Source: Archilochus colubris
Lineage: Eukaryota > Chordata > Aves > Apodiformes > Trochilidae
Reading direction: 5' to 3'
DNA: 64,000 nt
Assembly (NCBI GenBank): GCA_023079485.1
Contig: CM041115.1
Coordinates: 40,372,305-40,436,304, forward strand
A program made the translations under genes and the position numbers. The notes beneath the pieces are model-generated. The model did not search any database and was not told the DNA's origin. It saw nothing but the letters and a program-made list of their open reading frames with translations. Position 1 is the stretch's first letter. Each line of letters begins with the position of its first letter. Below, one piece after another: positions 1-11,548 of this stretch.

Positions 1-1567
1 GACTTTAACAATTATACTTACTGCTTTGGTCTTGGTTTTCAAACATAGGTCTATGTGTAAAGGAGGCTGTGGATAAGCTTAAATCATGGGGGTGTAATTG
101 AAATCTGTGTTAGTGTAGGTAAACAGCTATTTGGCATCAGTCTGGGAAGCTGTGGTTTAGTATTACAGGACCAATTTATTAATTTAAAAACTTTTGACAT
201 AAACTGTTGCTTTTGCCTACTTTCATGTTGTGGTTGGAGACTCCAAAACAAAATGTCACCATTCTTCAGGCCAGAACTCTCTTCCCCTCCACCAAACAAT
301 AGAGAAATTTCAAGTTAAGGACAGTAGTGTGATATATTTATTATTCTTCAAATGGGTTTAGGGTTTTCTCTCTGTCTGGAAAGCAGTTTACAGTAAGCTA
401 AATAAGCACAGCTGCAAACTTAGTTATTCTCTTCTGCACTCCAATAAAAACTTTGTACCAGCTCTTGGTGTGAACATTCTCAACTTGTGCTGAGTGCCTT
501 TGTGCAGGGAAATTTATTGAATTGGCAGAGTTTAGTAATATGGCACTGCTAGCTCTGGACAACACTGCAGTGATTGCCCAGTGTAGACAGACTGTTAAAT
601 GAAATACATCTTGGAAGCTACCATGTTTTCCTGTGTAAATGATGTTGATGGACTGCTGGAGAGAGAATTTGTTTATATGTTGTCCATATTTGGGGCTTTT
701 TAAAAGAAGGCTAAGACCTGACTTGTTTGCTCTAAAATTCCATTGAAAATGCCAAGAATAAAATTTAGGTTCTTTTTTCTTGAAAATTTAATTGAAAAAA
801 ACTTCTTCAGTGATGACTTTTGTGAGGCCAGCAATTCATCATTAGCAGAATTGGGACTGAAAATTTGTAGAAGTATGTGAAAAATAACATGAAAGTTAAC
901 ATTACAATTAATGCTATTTTGGAGATAGTGTATCACAAAAAAGCATCCAATGCAATGAATAAAATTTTTATATGTATCTCTAACTTCAAACCGGGGAAAT
1001 TAATTTCCTGAGGTAAATTGCTATTAAAGTGAGATGAAAGTTTGACTCTTGGCTTACTTTTCCAATTTAGTTTATTCAAAAAGGTGGGATTTTTTGTTTT
1101 GTTTTGTTTTGTTTTTTTAATGTCTGATAATAAATGCAATGCACATGTGTTTGGACCTGTCTATAGATTTGACAAATATCTTGAAGATCCATTTTAATTT
1201 TGCACATACCCATTCAGAGCATGAACTGTCTGTTCTGGGCTCCTTGTTAATTCCTGTCTGAATGGAGGTCAAAGGCAAAACTTCTTTGGACACCAGTAGG
1301 TGCCTCAGCTGCTCAGCTTGAAGACTCAAACTGCAATGCATTTGCTTATCTCCTGGTCATGGTAAGGCTTAATCATGTTTGTAAGACACTTTGAAGCACT
1401 TGGATAAAAAGCAGGGCAGTGGTTATCAGCATGAAATCTGCCGTTCTCTGTGGTTATTGCATTGTGCTGCCTTGGAGACTGTTGTATTAGCTTGTTTCTA
1501 AAATAGGAAATTACTGTGGTATTTCAGAGGTTGTGGTTTTGGAACTGCCAATAAATCTTGATAAGGA

Positions 1568-1568
<1 letters not shown>
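1..1568. other. Unique A+T-rich non-coding DNA
   Basis: No recognisable gene, interspersed repeat or RNA gene. Open frames here are under 80 codons and resemble no family I know. The only structured part is a T/G-rich simple stretch at about 1090-1118 made of GTTTT units. Confidence 0.6.

Positions 1569-1601
<33 letters not shown>
1569..1601. repeat. (TA)n microsatellite
   Basis: Uninterrupted alternating TA for about 33 bases, long enough to be polymorphic and to extrude or melt easily. It creates the repeated isoleucine-tyrosine runs in the overlapping open frames, which is one reason those frames are not credible genes. Confidence 0.97.
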
Positions 1602-1604
<3 letters not shown>

Positions 1605-4600
1605 TCCAGAAGCTATGGATGACCATGTTTTTAAGTGTTCTGTGTTTTCTTTTGACATGCTTGTTGGGCGTTATCTTTCCAAATTTTATCCTTACAATAT
1701 TAATTTTAAGTTGATAGGAAAAAAGTTCTTTTTCCAAGTTTATGAGATTAAAATGAAAAATTGGCCATTTCAGGATACCAGAAAAAGAGATGAAGTTGTA
1801 TTCTCACATATCGTAACAAAATTTTTATTTTTAGGGGATTCATTGTCAAAAAGTAAATCCAGTTTTATATGTATACCTTCATGTTCCTCTTACACCACAG
1901 ATTTTCTAAGTGCATTGTAAACTGGGAGAAGACTAAGGGGAATGTTGTGTCTGAAAATGAGTTTGCAGTTCTGAGTGAAGCACTGATGCATCACTCCAGG
2001 AGAACAGAGTCGAGCCTCTTTATTGCACAGACAGAGGAAGAATGATCCCACGATGGGTGGTATAGTTTAACAGTAGACAACTGTTGGCAGCAGTGCCACA
2101 TTTGGCTCTGAGAGAGTTTTGGTTTGGCTTAATGACAGTGAGTTACATTGCTTTTTAAAATAATTTTGGCACCCATCACTAGAAACATACACCCTGTTGG
2201 TATAATCTGTAATTGAGCATGATTCAGAACAGAAATAGAAAGTGTAGTTGCAGGCAGGACAACACATTTGGACAGACCTTATCTAGCAGAGCTGGAATGG
2301 CCATAACAGTGTCTCCTCGTCTTTGGCACTGAAAGATGATGTATCAAAAGGCAGAATATAGAAAAACATGAATAAAATGCCAAAAAATGCAAACCAGAAA
2401 ACCCAAACCCCCAGGCTTGGAGTTTTTTCCCTTCTAACTGTGTGGTAGTGCTGGATGTCCCCCTCTCTGCTGTCCTGCTGTTCAGAGGAGGTCTGTGGCA
2501 GGGTTGGCTTTGGCAGTGTTCCTTCCAAGCGCTGTTGTGGTTGGAGAACATACTAATTAATGATACTGAGCATAGGCAAGCATCAGTCTGAGAAACGGTA
2601 AAAACTGCCCCAAATGGCTAGGAACTACCACTATGATTAACCAGTTATAGTCTGGAATAAATGTTTTGTCAGAAGTGCTTGCCAAAGAATGTGGTCTCAC
2701 AGGCATGAAGACTGAGGGTTTAGTCTGGTTTCTGGTGGACCGGTGTCTGTTCTGCAGAAAAGCACTGCTGAAATGGTTGATAATCTCAGCAGAGAAACCC
2801 AAGAATGAATAGGCATGGTTAACTGAACAATTGTTCCCCTCTTTGATGTGGTTCCTTTAGAAGATCATTAAGACACATTGATAGATCAGCAAGAGGAATC
2901 TAGTGCCCCTGCTTGTGGGTGATTTGCTCTGCAGCTGTGGGATTTGAGCCATTAGCAGGACTGTTCTCCATGCTAGTTTTACTCATGTTTTACACTCTCC
3001 TCCCCCCAGAAAAACATGAGTAACTGAACATGTAGTGCCTTCATCTGTTAAAGCAAAACTGCTGTAGGATCCCTGAGGTGTTGGAATTGCTATCAACAAG
3101 TTTCACAATGACTGGATGAAGAGAAGTAAAGGTTTGCAATCCTGTATCTGATCTGCACTTTCAAAGTGACTTGCAGTACAGGGGAGGGAGGGACAGATAA
3201 AGGGAAGGAAAGTCACTTGGCATTATCCACACAAGTAATGTTACTTGCAAATGTCTACTGAATGAACTCTTTTAGTCTTAAACATTGCAAATACCCAAAA
3301 TGGCACTATTTGAAATAATAAGTCCAGGAGGAAAGCATTTGTAAACCAAGTAGAAGTTCTGGGGACCACATTTATCAGTAACAATTTAAAGAGGGAGAAG
3401 TAATCACAGGACTCGATTCTTGGTTTGCCCCCCCTCTGCCCTGCTTGCATATTAATACTATTGCTGGTAACAACATCTGCAGCTACAACGCGTTTCGAGC
3501 AGATTTTTGTTTGTCTGATTTTTTTCCTATTTCCTGCTTTGTTGAACAAAATGTCACTCCTTGTCCATATAAGCACTTTTTTCATCACCTTTGTGCCTTC
3601 AGATACAATCTGGAATTCATTGGCTTATCTCTCAAATGCCATTGGAGGTGGAAAAAAGGCTGTTTCCCTCTTGCTAATTATGGTGAAGTGCTGCATTATT
3701 TTTGATTGTAGTTAACAACTTCAGGGACCCAGAGAGGCTTTAGTTTTGCCTCTTGGGAGTGGGACTTTTCCTCTTCTGCTGAGCTCCAGGAAACTTGAAC
3801 ATTTGTATTTTCAGGACCACATACCATTGGGAAGGAAGCAGGGGTGGAGATGTGTGCAAAGATTAAGTGGATATGAGAAGCAATGTGCTTTGTAAAGATC
3901 TAGGAACTGCAGAATTTTGAGACAGACACCCTCTCTGTGGCATGTCCTTTGGCATTTTTAAGACTTCAGTAACAATGCTGCTAAATCAAGCAATCTGACA
4001 TAAAATTCTGTTTATAACTGTTGTGCATTTGTGGTTGCCACAGACCACTGTTTTTTTGCACTGTTCCCTTCTTGTACTTTAACTTCTTGTACATAATGTG
4101 TATCAAATGTATGTGTCTCTGTGTGTGTTGTGTGTTTGGGTGCACAAGATTTCAGGTACTCTAGCTGTGTTTTTATGGAATACATATTTATTATTCATTG
4201 TGGTAAAGGAATTCCGTAGCTGTTGGAAACAGTTATTGAAAAATACCTGTAAAACTCTTTTGACCAGCTTAGCGCTAACTCTTCCCACTTGGATGTTGCA
4301 TCTGCAAATAATAGTCTGGTTTTAAATTTGAACCCATAAATTCTGTCCCTTTACTTTAGTTTCTGATGAGATAAGATTTGGGGAAAAAGTGAGCATTCAC
4401 CTGCAATCCAGATTCACTAGGTATTTTTTAATGTGATGGTACCACTCACTGTTTGTCATGCACTCTTATAAACTCAGTTAACAATGTACCAGTTGGGAAA
4501 TTTAAAAAATTTCCTTTCCTGTTAGAAACCCCTAAACATATTAGCTGAAGGGCAGATTCATTGTGCTTCATAGCTACTATTAAACACATCCTCAGGGCAG

Positions 4601-6744
4601 CATGTCCTATAGAAGTTTATACTTTGCAAGTTCTTACAGTTCTTCCTTCTTGCAGAAGTACATTCCTGCAAATTGGATTGTTCATGTTTGTATCAGTGAA
4701 TGAAAACTGTACATGGTTAGTTTTCCCTTTCTGTCCAATAGTCCATTAATCTAATATAATCTATATCTAAATCTAAAATAAAATATCTGAAAATCCTACA
4801 GTTTCTTTGCAGTTTGCCTTTGTGATGTCCATGTAGCTCAGACAGGGCAGAGACAGGTTGCAGGGACGGTGGTGCAAACAGCTTTGTTGCAGGGACCATG
4901 TGTGCAGCACACTCAAGTTTTTCTGTCCACAGGCTTCATCATGGAGGAAGCCATAGGCTTCAGTATCAGTGAAGAGGATTTCTCAGGAAGTGGAACTTTG
5001 AAAACACAGAATGTGAGACACATACTCCAAGGCATATAAATTCCTGCAGAACAGCCTGCTTGTGTGATAATCTTTACTCCCACTTTATTCTGGTTCCACA
5101 GCACTGACACATTCAAGTGATAGCAGTTTATTTTCTGGGATGAATATCAGTCTTGTTTCACAAAAGCAAAGCTGGGTTTACCTTTCTAATATTTACTTTC
5201 TTTTCATGCATCTCAACTTTGGGCTAAATGAAAAAATTGAATTGATCAAAATTTTATTTTGAATGGGACAAATATGTTAGTGAAGTAAGACCAAACAAAA
5301 GCAGTTAGGTAAAATGAGATTCTAACAAGGTTTTCTAAGTAATTAGCATACATATTACTTAAAAAATATGAAGGGGTTAGACGACCAGTAGCGTCTTGTC
5401 TGAAAGTTAATTCTACAGCATTTTTTCACCAGAAATAATGCTGGAGGTCTTTGTTTGCAAAGGGTGGTGGTTGCTACCAAGATAGTGAAAACTCTGCACT
5501 AATGCAAGAAATGGTGTAGGTGAAGCTGACCTGTAGCAAATAATACCCCAAATAATACCTTTTGGGCTGCATTTTGTGGCTTAATTAGAAAATATTTTCT
5601 GTTCCTTTAACTGATAAAAAAAGTGCTTGTGGCAGACACATTTATTGAAGGTGGACTCTTAGTAACAACGAAGTTAGTCGGGCTATTCTGTGTGCTATTC
5701 TGAAGGAAGTGCTGTACACAAAGAGGGAGTTGGGACTAATGCAAGACAAACACTTTCCCAGCATTTAGGCATTTAGTGCCCGATATTTTTTATTCACTAA
5801 CCTGAAATGCAGTGCGTGAACATATTAAAGGTTTGTTTACTGATCACTTAATTTTGATAATAAAAAAAGTCTGAGAGTTATTTAAAATTAATTAATCATC
5901 AATTGCACTTTGGATTTACGAACCACTTTTGAGAGTGAAGTACCTGGTTAGGTGCAGGCCTGCCTCTTTTACAAAAAAAATGTTATTCTTTCCAGAAAAG
6001 AGCTATGAAGTACAGTAAATGCATACCATGTCTGTGAATGCCAGAAACCTTTTTAAGTGTAACAGGTGAATGCATGATTTAATCTTTTCAGTTGAATTCA
6101 TACTTGTGATTGCAAAAGAGAAACAATAATCTGCATGAATTGTGGTATAATGATCCAATAGATTCAATAATCAGATTGATGAACATATATGAATGATTAT
6201 GAAGTGCTGCACCATATTCTGCCTGAATATAGTGGAATCTGACTTGCACTTGAAATTTTTATTCCTTTTGCTGTTTGCTAGAGAGTTAAAGTTTTAAGTA
6301 GTTATTTTTTTTCCTAGTATTTTCCATACTTTAGACCTTTATAAGTTTGCTCCGTTCTGAAAATGATAATTAACTAAAAATATGCATATTATATTTAACT
6401 GTGGGGCAAGAAGATTGTATGTGTTCCTCTTCCACCAGGTTGTTACTGAGTCTTTTGGAGACAAGAATTCTCGCAAAAGAACGTGCTGATTTACAGTCCT
6501 GCTGTGAAGATCACTGTTAATCTGTTTTTCTTCTTTTTTTCCACAAAACCCGTAGAGAGGTGTGGAGATGTGTTCTGCAGGAATATTTTATTCACATCTA
6601 GTTTCTCTCCTTCAGTTTTTGCTTTTGGGAAGCTAATAATAGACATTTTTAGTAACCAAAATGCGGAAGGTTAGATGCTTTTCTTCTGGAGCTTTTTGCC
6701 ATGTATTTCTCTCCCATAATGCAGAGTGTGTTTATTTCTACATG
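1602..6744. other. Unique non-coding DNA, no gene seen
   Basis: About 5 kb without a recognisable coding exon, RNA gene or interspersed repeat. Short open frames occur on both strands (for example 3241-3588 minus and 3425-3715 plus, which overlap each other), as expected by chance. A purine-rich stretch with four runs of three or more G lies at about 3180-3205. Confidence 0.55.
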
Positions 6745-7345
6745 TGACAAGTCTGCAGTCGTGTGTTCTTTCTGAGTTATAATGACTCAGATGTCATAAT
6801 TAATTTGATGAGCAGGTGGGGGTTATTAGCCTTGTGCTTCACTTGCTAATAGCTGCACAGCTTTTCTAAAGTACTCTTTCAACTAAGGAGGCATTTCTTC
6901 ACATAGAATAAACAGTGCAGCACAAAAGCCTCAGTTAGATAACTATCCATGGGTTTGACAAGCTGCCAAGCAGATGTTGTTATTGGAGCGGGCCCAGACG
7001 AGATTGGGCAAGGCAGATGCGAGATGGGGGAGGAGGTTACACACAACCCAGGCGCTTTCGCTGCGGTGGCTGGAGAATGGGAGGCTGGGAGGTGTCTTCC
7101 CATAAACCAAATCCATCCTTTGCTGGCCTCATGCTCATTCCTCAAGACCCACCCTTTAACTGTAAATAAACGAGGAGGAAGTCCCCTCCCCCCACTTTGT
7201 CTTAATATCCATGTGGGAATGAAACCGAATGTTCATCCAGCAGTCAGTGACTTCTGGTTTACATTAAATCGGCTGTGTGCAATTTTTGAAGGGCCTACAG
7301 AGACTTTGCTTCATACCTATCAACATATGTAATGAACATGACTGC
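6745..7345. promoter_or_regulatory. Candidate regulatory block, motif-rich and CpG-enriched
   Basis: The block starts with an AP-1 core TGACTCA (6783-6789), a homeodomain-type TAATTAAT (about 6797-6804) and an E-box CAGGTG (6813-6818). It continues into a distinctly G+C-richer stretch (about 6985-7085) with six or so CpGs, far more than the surrounding DNA. A frame is open across 6949-7332 on the plus strand, but its protein resembles nothing I know and no good splice sites flank it. The combination suggests an enhancer or other constrained element. This is inference from texture; conservation was not tested. Confidence 0.25.
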
Positions 7346-8058
7346 ACTGACATTTACCAGAACTCCTGGGTTCTGCTTTATTACTATAAATTAGGTTGTG
7401 CAAATTTAAGACAAAATGCTGTTTTGTTTCCTGTCACCTCTCAATATAGTGCATTTTGGTGGGGTATTTTTGTTTATTTTTCCAAGTGACTTTTTGCTTC
7501 TTGATTAAAAACTTACAAATATCAGTCCTGATTTACTTATTCATTTTTAAAATAAGAAACCACTTAGAAAATCCAGAAGATGTGAGAGACAAGTAGACTG
7601 GATTGCAAATGGAGCTGATCTGTCTTTTACTATCTTCAGATCTATTTTTTCCCCTCTGTGATCCTAGGCTTTTTAGAATACCTCTCTTTGTCTCTCTCTC
7701 TCTCGATTAAATCCTGCAATCCCATTTTTCTTTGACTTGATCTCAAGCCAGTGGTCTGGGCTTTTATTGCCAAGGGATAATTTTTTATAATGGGCTATTA
7801 AAACACTTGAAGCTTCCAACTTATCTTTCAAATCTGCATATGCATAGAGTGTCTTTCCACAGAGAAAGAAAAAACGTCTCTTCAAAGAAATCATGAATTG
7901 TATGGATGTATAATATCAATTAGTTAAAAGAAATATCGATGGCATTAAAATGTCAGAAGACCCAGGTGACTGTACTTCATAAAAGATGATATTATGAGAC
8001 TCTTGACCCCTACATTTTATTTATTTCCTACAATGATAGCTTGTTGATTCTTTTGCAG
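7346..8058. other. Unique non-coding DNA
   Basis: Nothing recognisable except a short (TC)n run at 7691-7704. Confidence 0.55.
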
Positions 8059-8059
8059 A

Positions 8060-8078
8060 CCTGCATGGAACATGCAGG
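8060..8078. repeat. Perfect 8-bp inverted repeat, 3-base loop
   Basis: CCTGCATG, then GAA, then CATGCAGG. It sits directly after a TTCTTTTGCAG splice-acceptor-like sequence and directly before GTGAGG, so it could be a chance hairpin, a protein-binding dyad, or a 19-nt micro-exon. No choice can be made from sequence alone. Confidence 0.85.
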
Positions 8079-8083
8079 TGAGG

Positions 8084-11000
8084 GGTTGTCCTATGGTCTC
8101 CCAAACCATGTAAATTTACTAGAACCTTGCAAGATGTACAAGCCATTTGACCTTTTATTGCCATTTAAAAATATTAAAAGGATATTAATGCACATCTTCA
8201 TTTCATTCAGTTTTCTTCAGCAACTATTCTAAGAGCAATAAAAGCTTGAAGGAAGAGTATATTTACCAGAATGTTCTTTTCACTACCTTAGATTTGATTT
8301 TTCAGTTCGAACATAGTAGGCTTACATGCTTCATAACATAGCAGATTGGTAATGACTTCCCAGATCGAAACATCCATTTTTATTTTTTTTTAATAAATGA
8401 AATTAGATCCTTGCTGCTGTGTTCTAGGATTTTTTCTCCTTAATCTTAACATTGTTGTTTTTCATTGTTCTCCTTCAACAAGTCCATGGAATCTTGCTGA
8501 CTTGTTAGAAACCTTATCCTGCTAGGATTTGTATAGCAAGGGCCTGGTATAATAGAATAAAAAACAAGGGAACAGAATGCAGAAATGTCTCAAAATTCAA
8601 GTAATCAAATACTTCTACAAGGAGGAAGGCACAGCTTTTATGTATCTTCATGTCGCAAGCAAGCTGACCCTGAAAGATTAGTTCCTTTGTTACTCTGGGT
8701 AGCCCATGTTGTAGGACTCTCCATTAATTAATTCTTAACTTCAGGCATTTGTTCCATTTTAAACCATTCTGTCCCTTGATTGACAAGTATCAGAAGTGAA
8801 CATCAAGATGTTAGTCCTTCAACTGCTCCCAAAAGTGTGCTACTTTATTGTCCCATTCAAATGCATGCATAGGATTAAGACTTGTCTTTTGTTCAGACCT
8901 GATTAAAAAACCAACTAACCAACAAAAAAATCCCCCCCCAACCATATATCTATCAATAGAAAAAATATGGGGGCAAGACAAGACGTTCACATTTTTTCTG
9001 TAAAAACAAACAAACAAATGCTCAGATTGTCCATTAGAGCAAAAAGAAGCTCAGCCTGCAAAGGGTTTTGACTAAAACCTTTACTGCTAAGGGCTTACAC
9101 ATCTCAGCATTTTAACTGCTTTGAATTTTGTGACAATTTTGTCTGGAAAGGAACCAAATGAAAATTAAAAAAAAAGAAAAAGGACATTATTTGGCTAGTT
9201 TATATTTAAGACTTTCTAAACCACTAAATTAATAGTTGCATATTTTCACCGTGGCTCCTAATTTTCTTGATGATCTCAATTTCTCAGCTGCACAGTATGT
9301 CATAGTCATAGAAACAAAAGTCAAAAGACTTTAAAATACATTAAAATAATTATATATATATTGGTCCCTGAGGCACCAATCTGATGGTTCAGCATTCTCT
9401 TAAGGAAAAAAACAGAGAGGTTAAATGGAATGTGAAATAAAAAGTTCATTTATATGTAAATATCTTAACTCCTTTTCATTGTATTTTACTGTATTTACTC
9501 AAGATGGCTGTAACCATCCCTGTAATACTTTTGAACAAAGCAAATAATAGCACATAGAGTTGGTGATCAATGGAGACACTTCTCTGACAATATCATCTTC
9601 ACAAAAGTCTTATAAGTGGTTCTGACATATTTCACACAAGACCTAAAACCTTCAGTGATTAAAACTGCGGGTAAAATGGGAGAGATGCAATATAATAGCT
9701 AAAAAATCACTGACCTTGAGCAGCCCGGACTGTTTAATATATTTTTCCTTTATGTCTTCCAAGCTGTCCAAATATAAAGCTGCTAAGAATAATAATCACA
9801 TTTAGAAGAATGAGAGACAGTAACCTTGAAACAGATAATAATAAAGATTAAGATGAATGTGGTAGCAACTGTGGATCACTTGCATGAAATAGGAAAATCC
9901 TAATCCTGTTTCCTACTGGTGTAATTTTTGGCTGTCCTCTCGAGAAGCAGGCATGAGTACTAAACTTTGTTCTAATGTATGTGCATTAAGAAGAATGGTA
10001 CTTAAGTGCCTTGATGAAGACAGCTTGAGCTTACAGCCTATCAGTTAGTTAAAGTCACCCTTAAGTAGGAAGCATTGTGAAGGGGGCAAAAGAGTTAACT
10101 GGACTTTGACTAATTTTTTTTTTTTTTTACTCTGGTGTTATTCTCCAACATTTCCATCTGGGACCAGAAATTCTGGAATAAGTCAAGTCAGTCAATTTTT
10201 ACACTGTTTCTGCTCCAGTTGGAGAAAGAAACTATTGGCTTGATCTTGTAAGATTCCTTATCCAACATTTCCTGAAATATCTTCTTATGAAGCAAGGGAC
10301 AAGTCTACAGAAAAAAAAAAAAACTTGTGCCAGTTGAATAATGTTGGGTAGAGACTGTGATTTTTTGCAGCCAAATTGTAGCCTGTACTCAGTTCAGCTG
10401 CAGAAGTGTTTGTGTTGTAGTCCTCTTTTGTTCTGTTGCACTTCTCCAGGTCAGATCATGCTTCAGATACCCCACTTCCCTTTCTCCACTTTATTTTGAA
10501 AATGAAGTACTTGCCTCTGTTCCATATATTCTTTTTTAACAAGGTTGCTATGAAAGCAACTGAATTGGTCACTGCAAAAGGGTATGGAATATGGTCACAA
10601 CAAAACCATGGATAATTTATGATATCTAAAAAAACCATGTAATGTCACAAGAATCCATGTGTCACTTTTATTTTAAGGGAGTGAACTGTTACCTTTTCTC
10701 AGGGCCATTACTGTCTGCCGTAAAAGCTTCATGGTTTTGACCTATACATTCACTATCCCTGTAGCAGCTTTCAATTCCTTTATTTGTAATTGAAACTTAT
10801 TCAACTTTATAATATTACACATATATTGAGATTCTGATTTCATTATCTTAAAACTTGTGAGTTGGCTGTTAGCTGTTATCTAAATATTTCAAAATCTTTA
10901 TGTGTTTTTGAAAATCTTAGCTGCAGTCCTTTCCCATGATGTTTTTTCATCAGCCATCCTATGCTATGTAACAAATCTAAAAGTGAGGTAGACTACTGTG

Positions 11001-11520
11001 TTTGACTATACATGAAGTTGAAAGAAAAAAAGTCTCCCTGTTATCCCATGCCAGGGTGGACCACGTCATAGAGTCCAGGAATCTGGAGTTAGAAATTTGT
11101 TCAGAATCCAAGTGTACAAGTACTGAATGGTGTTAGAATATTTGTGGTCTTCAGTCTTTCGAAGAATAAGAGTGCCCTGAAACAGGCTACAGTACACAGT
11201 TTCCCCAAAATTGTACAAATCTAATCAAGACAGTACTTTAATTAATCTAATTTTATCTACATATTATTGGTATAGGACCTCAATGCATGAATTCCTTATT
11301 TTGTATTTGCTAAAGAAACAGCTGGTGTTTTCTTTGCTTGTTTGTTTGTTTGCTTTTATGTGAATGTAATATTGGCTTGTATAATTTAGTTTTTTACTGT
11401 ACAGTGTTCTCTTTACACAATATTTTTTTGTTGTGTTGCTAATACGTTCTTGCAAGACATCATGTGTTCTTGCAAGATTTACAGAGGCAAATCACCTATG
11501 CTGAATGAAGAGTGCTTCTG
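8084..11520. other. Unique A+T-rich non-coding DNA
   Basis: No gene, RNA gene or interspersed repeat recognised. Contains short A and T runs (for example about 10115-10129 and 10310-10323) and only small chance open frames. Confidence 0.55.
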
Positions 11521-11524
11521 AAGC

Positions 11525-11548
11525 CTTGGTGTGAATCATCACACCAAG
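11525..11548. repeat. Perfect 10-bp-stem hairpin
   Basis: CTTGGTGTGA, loop ATCA, TCACACCAAG: ten paired positions without mismatch and a four-base loop. Two weaker inverted repeats flank it: GCTTC/GAAGC just upstream and CATGCC/GGCATG just downstream. I recognise no snoRNA, tRNA or known miRNA here, and the stem is too short for a normal pre-miRNA by itself. Confidence 0.9.

Noticed and set aside
3180..3205. G-quadruplex motif
   Set aside because: Four G runs are present but one loop is about nine bases, outside the usual limit of seven, so the call is weak.
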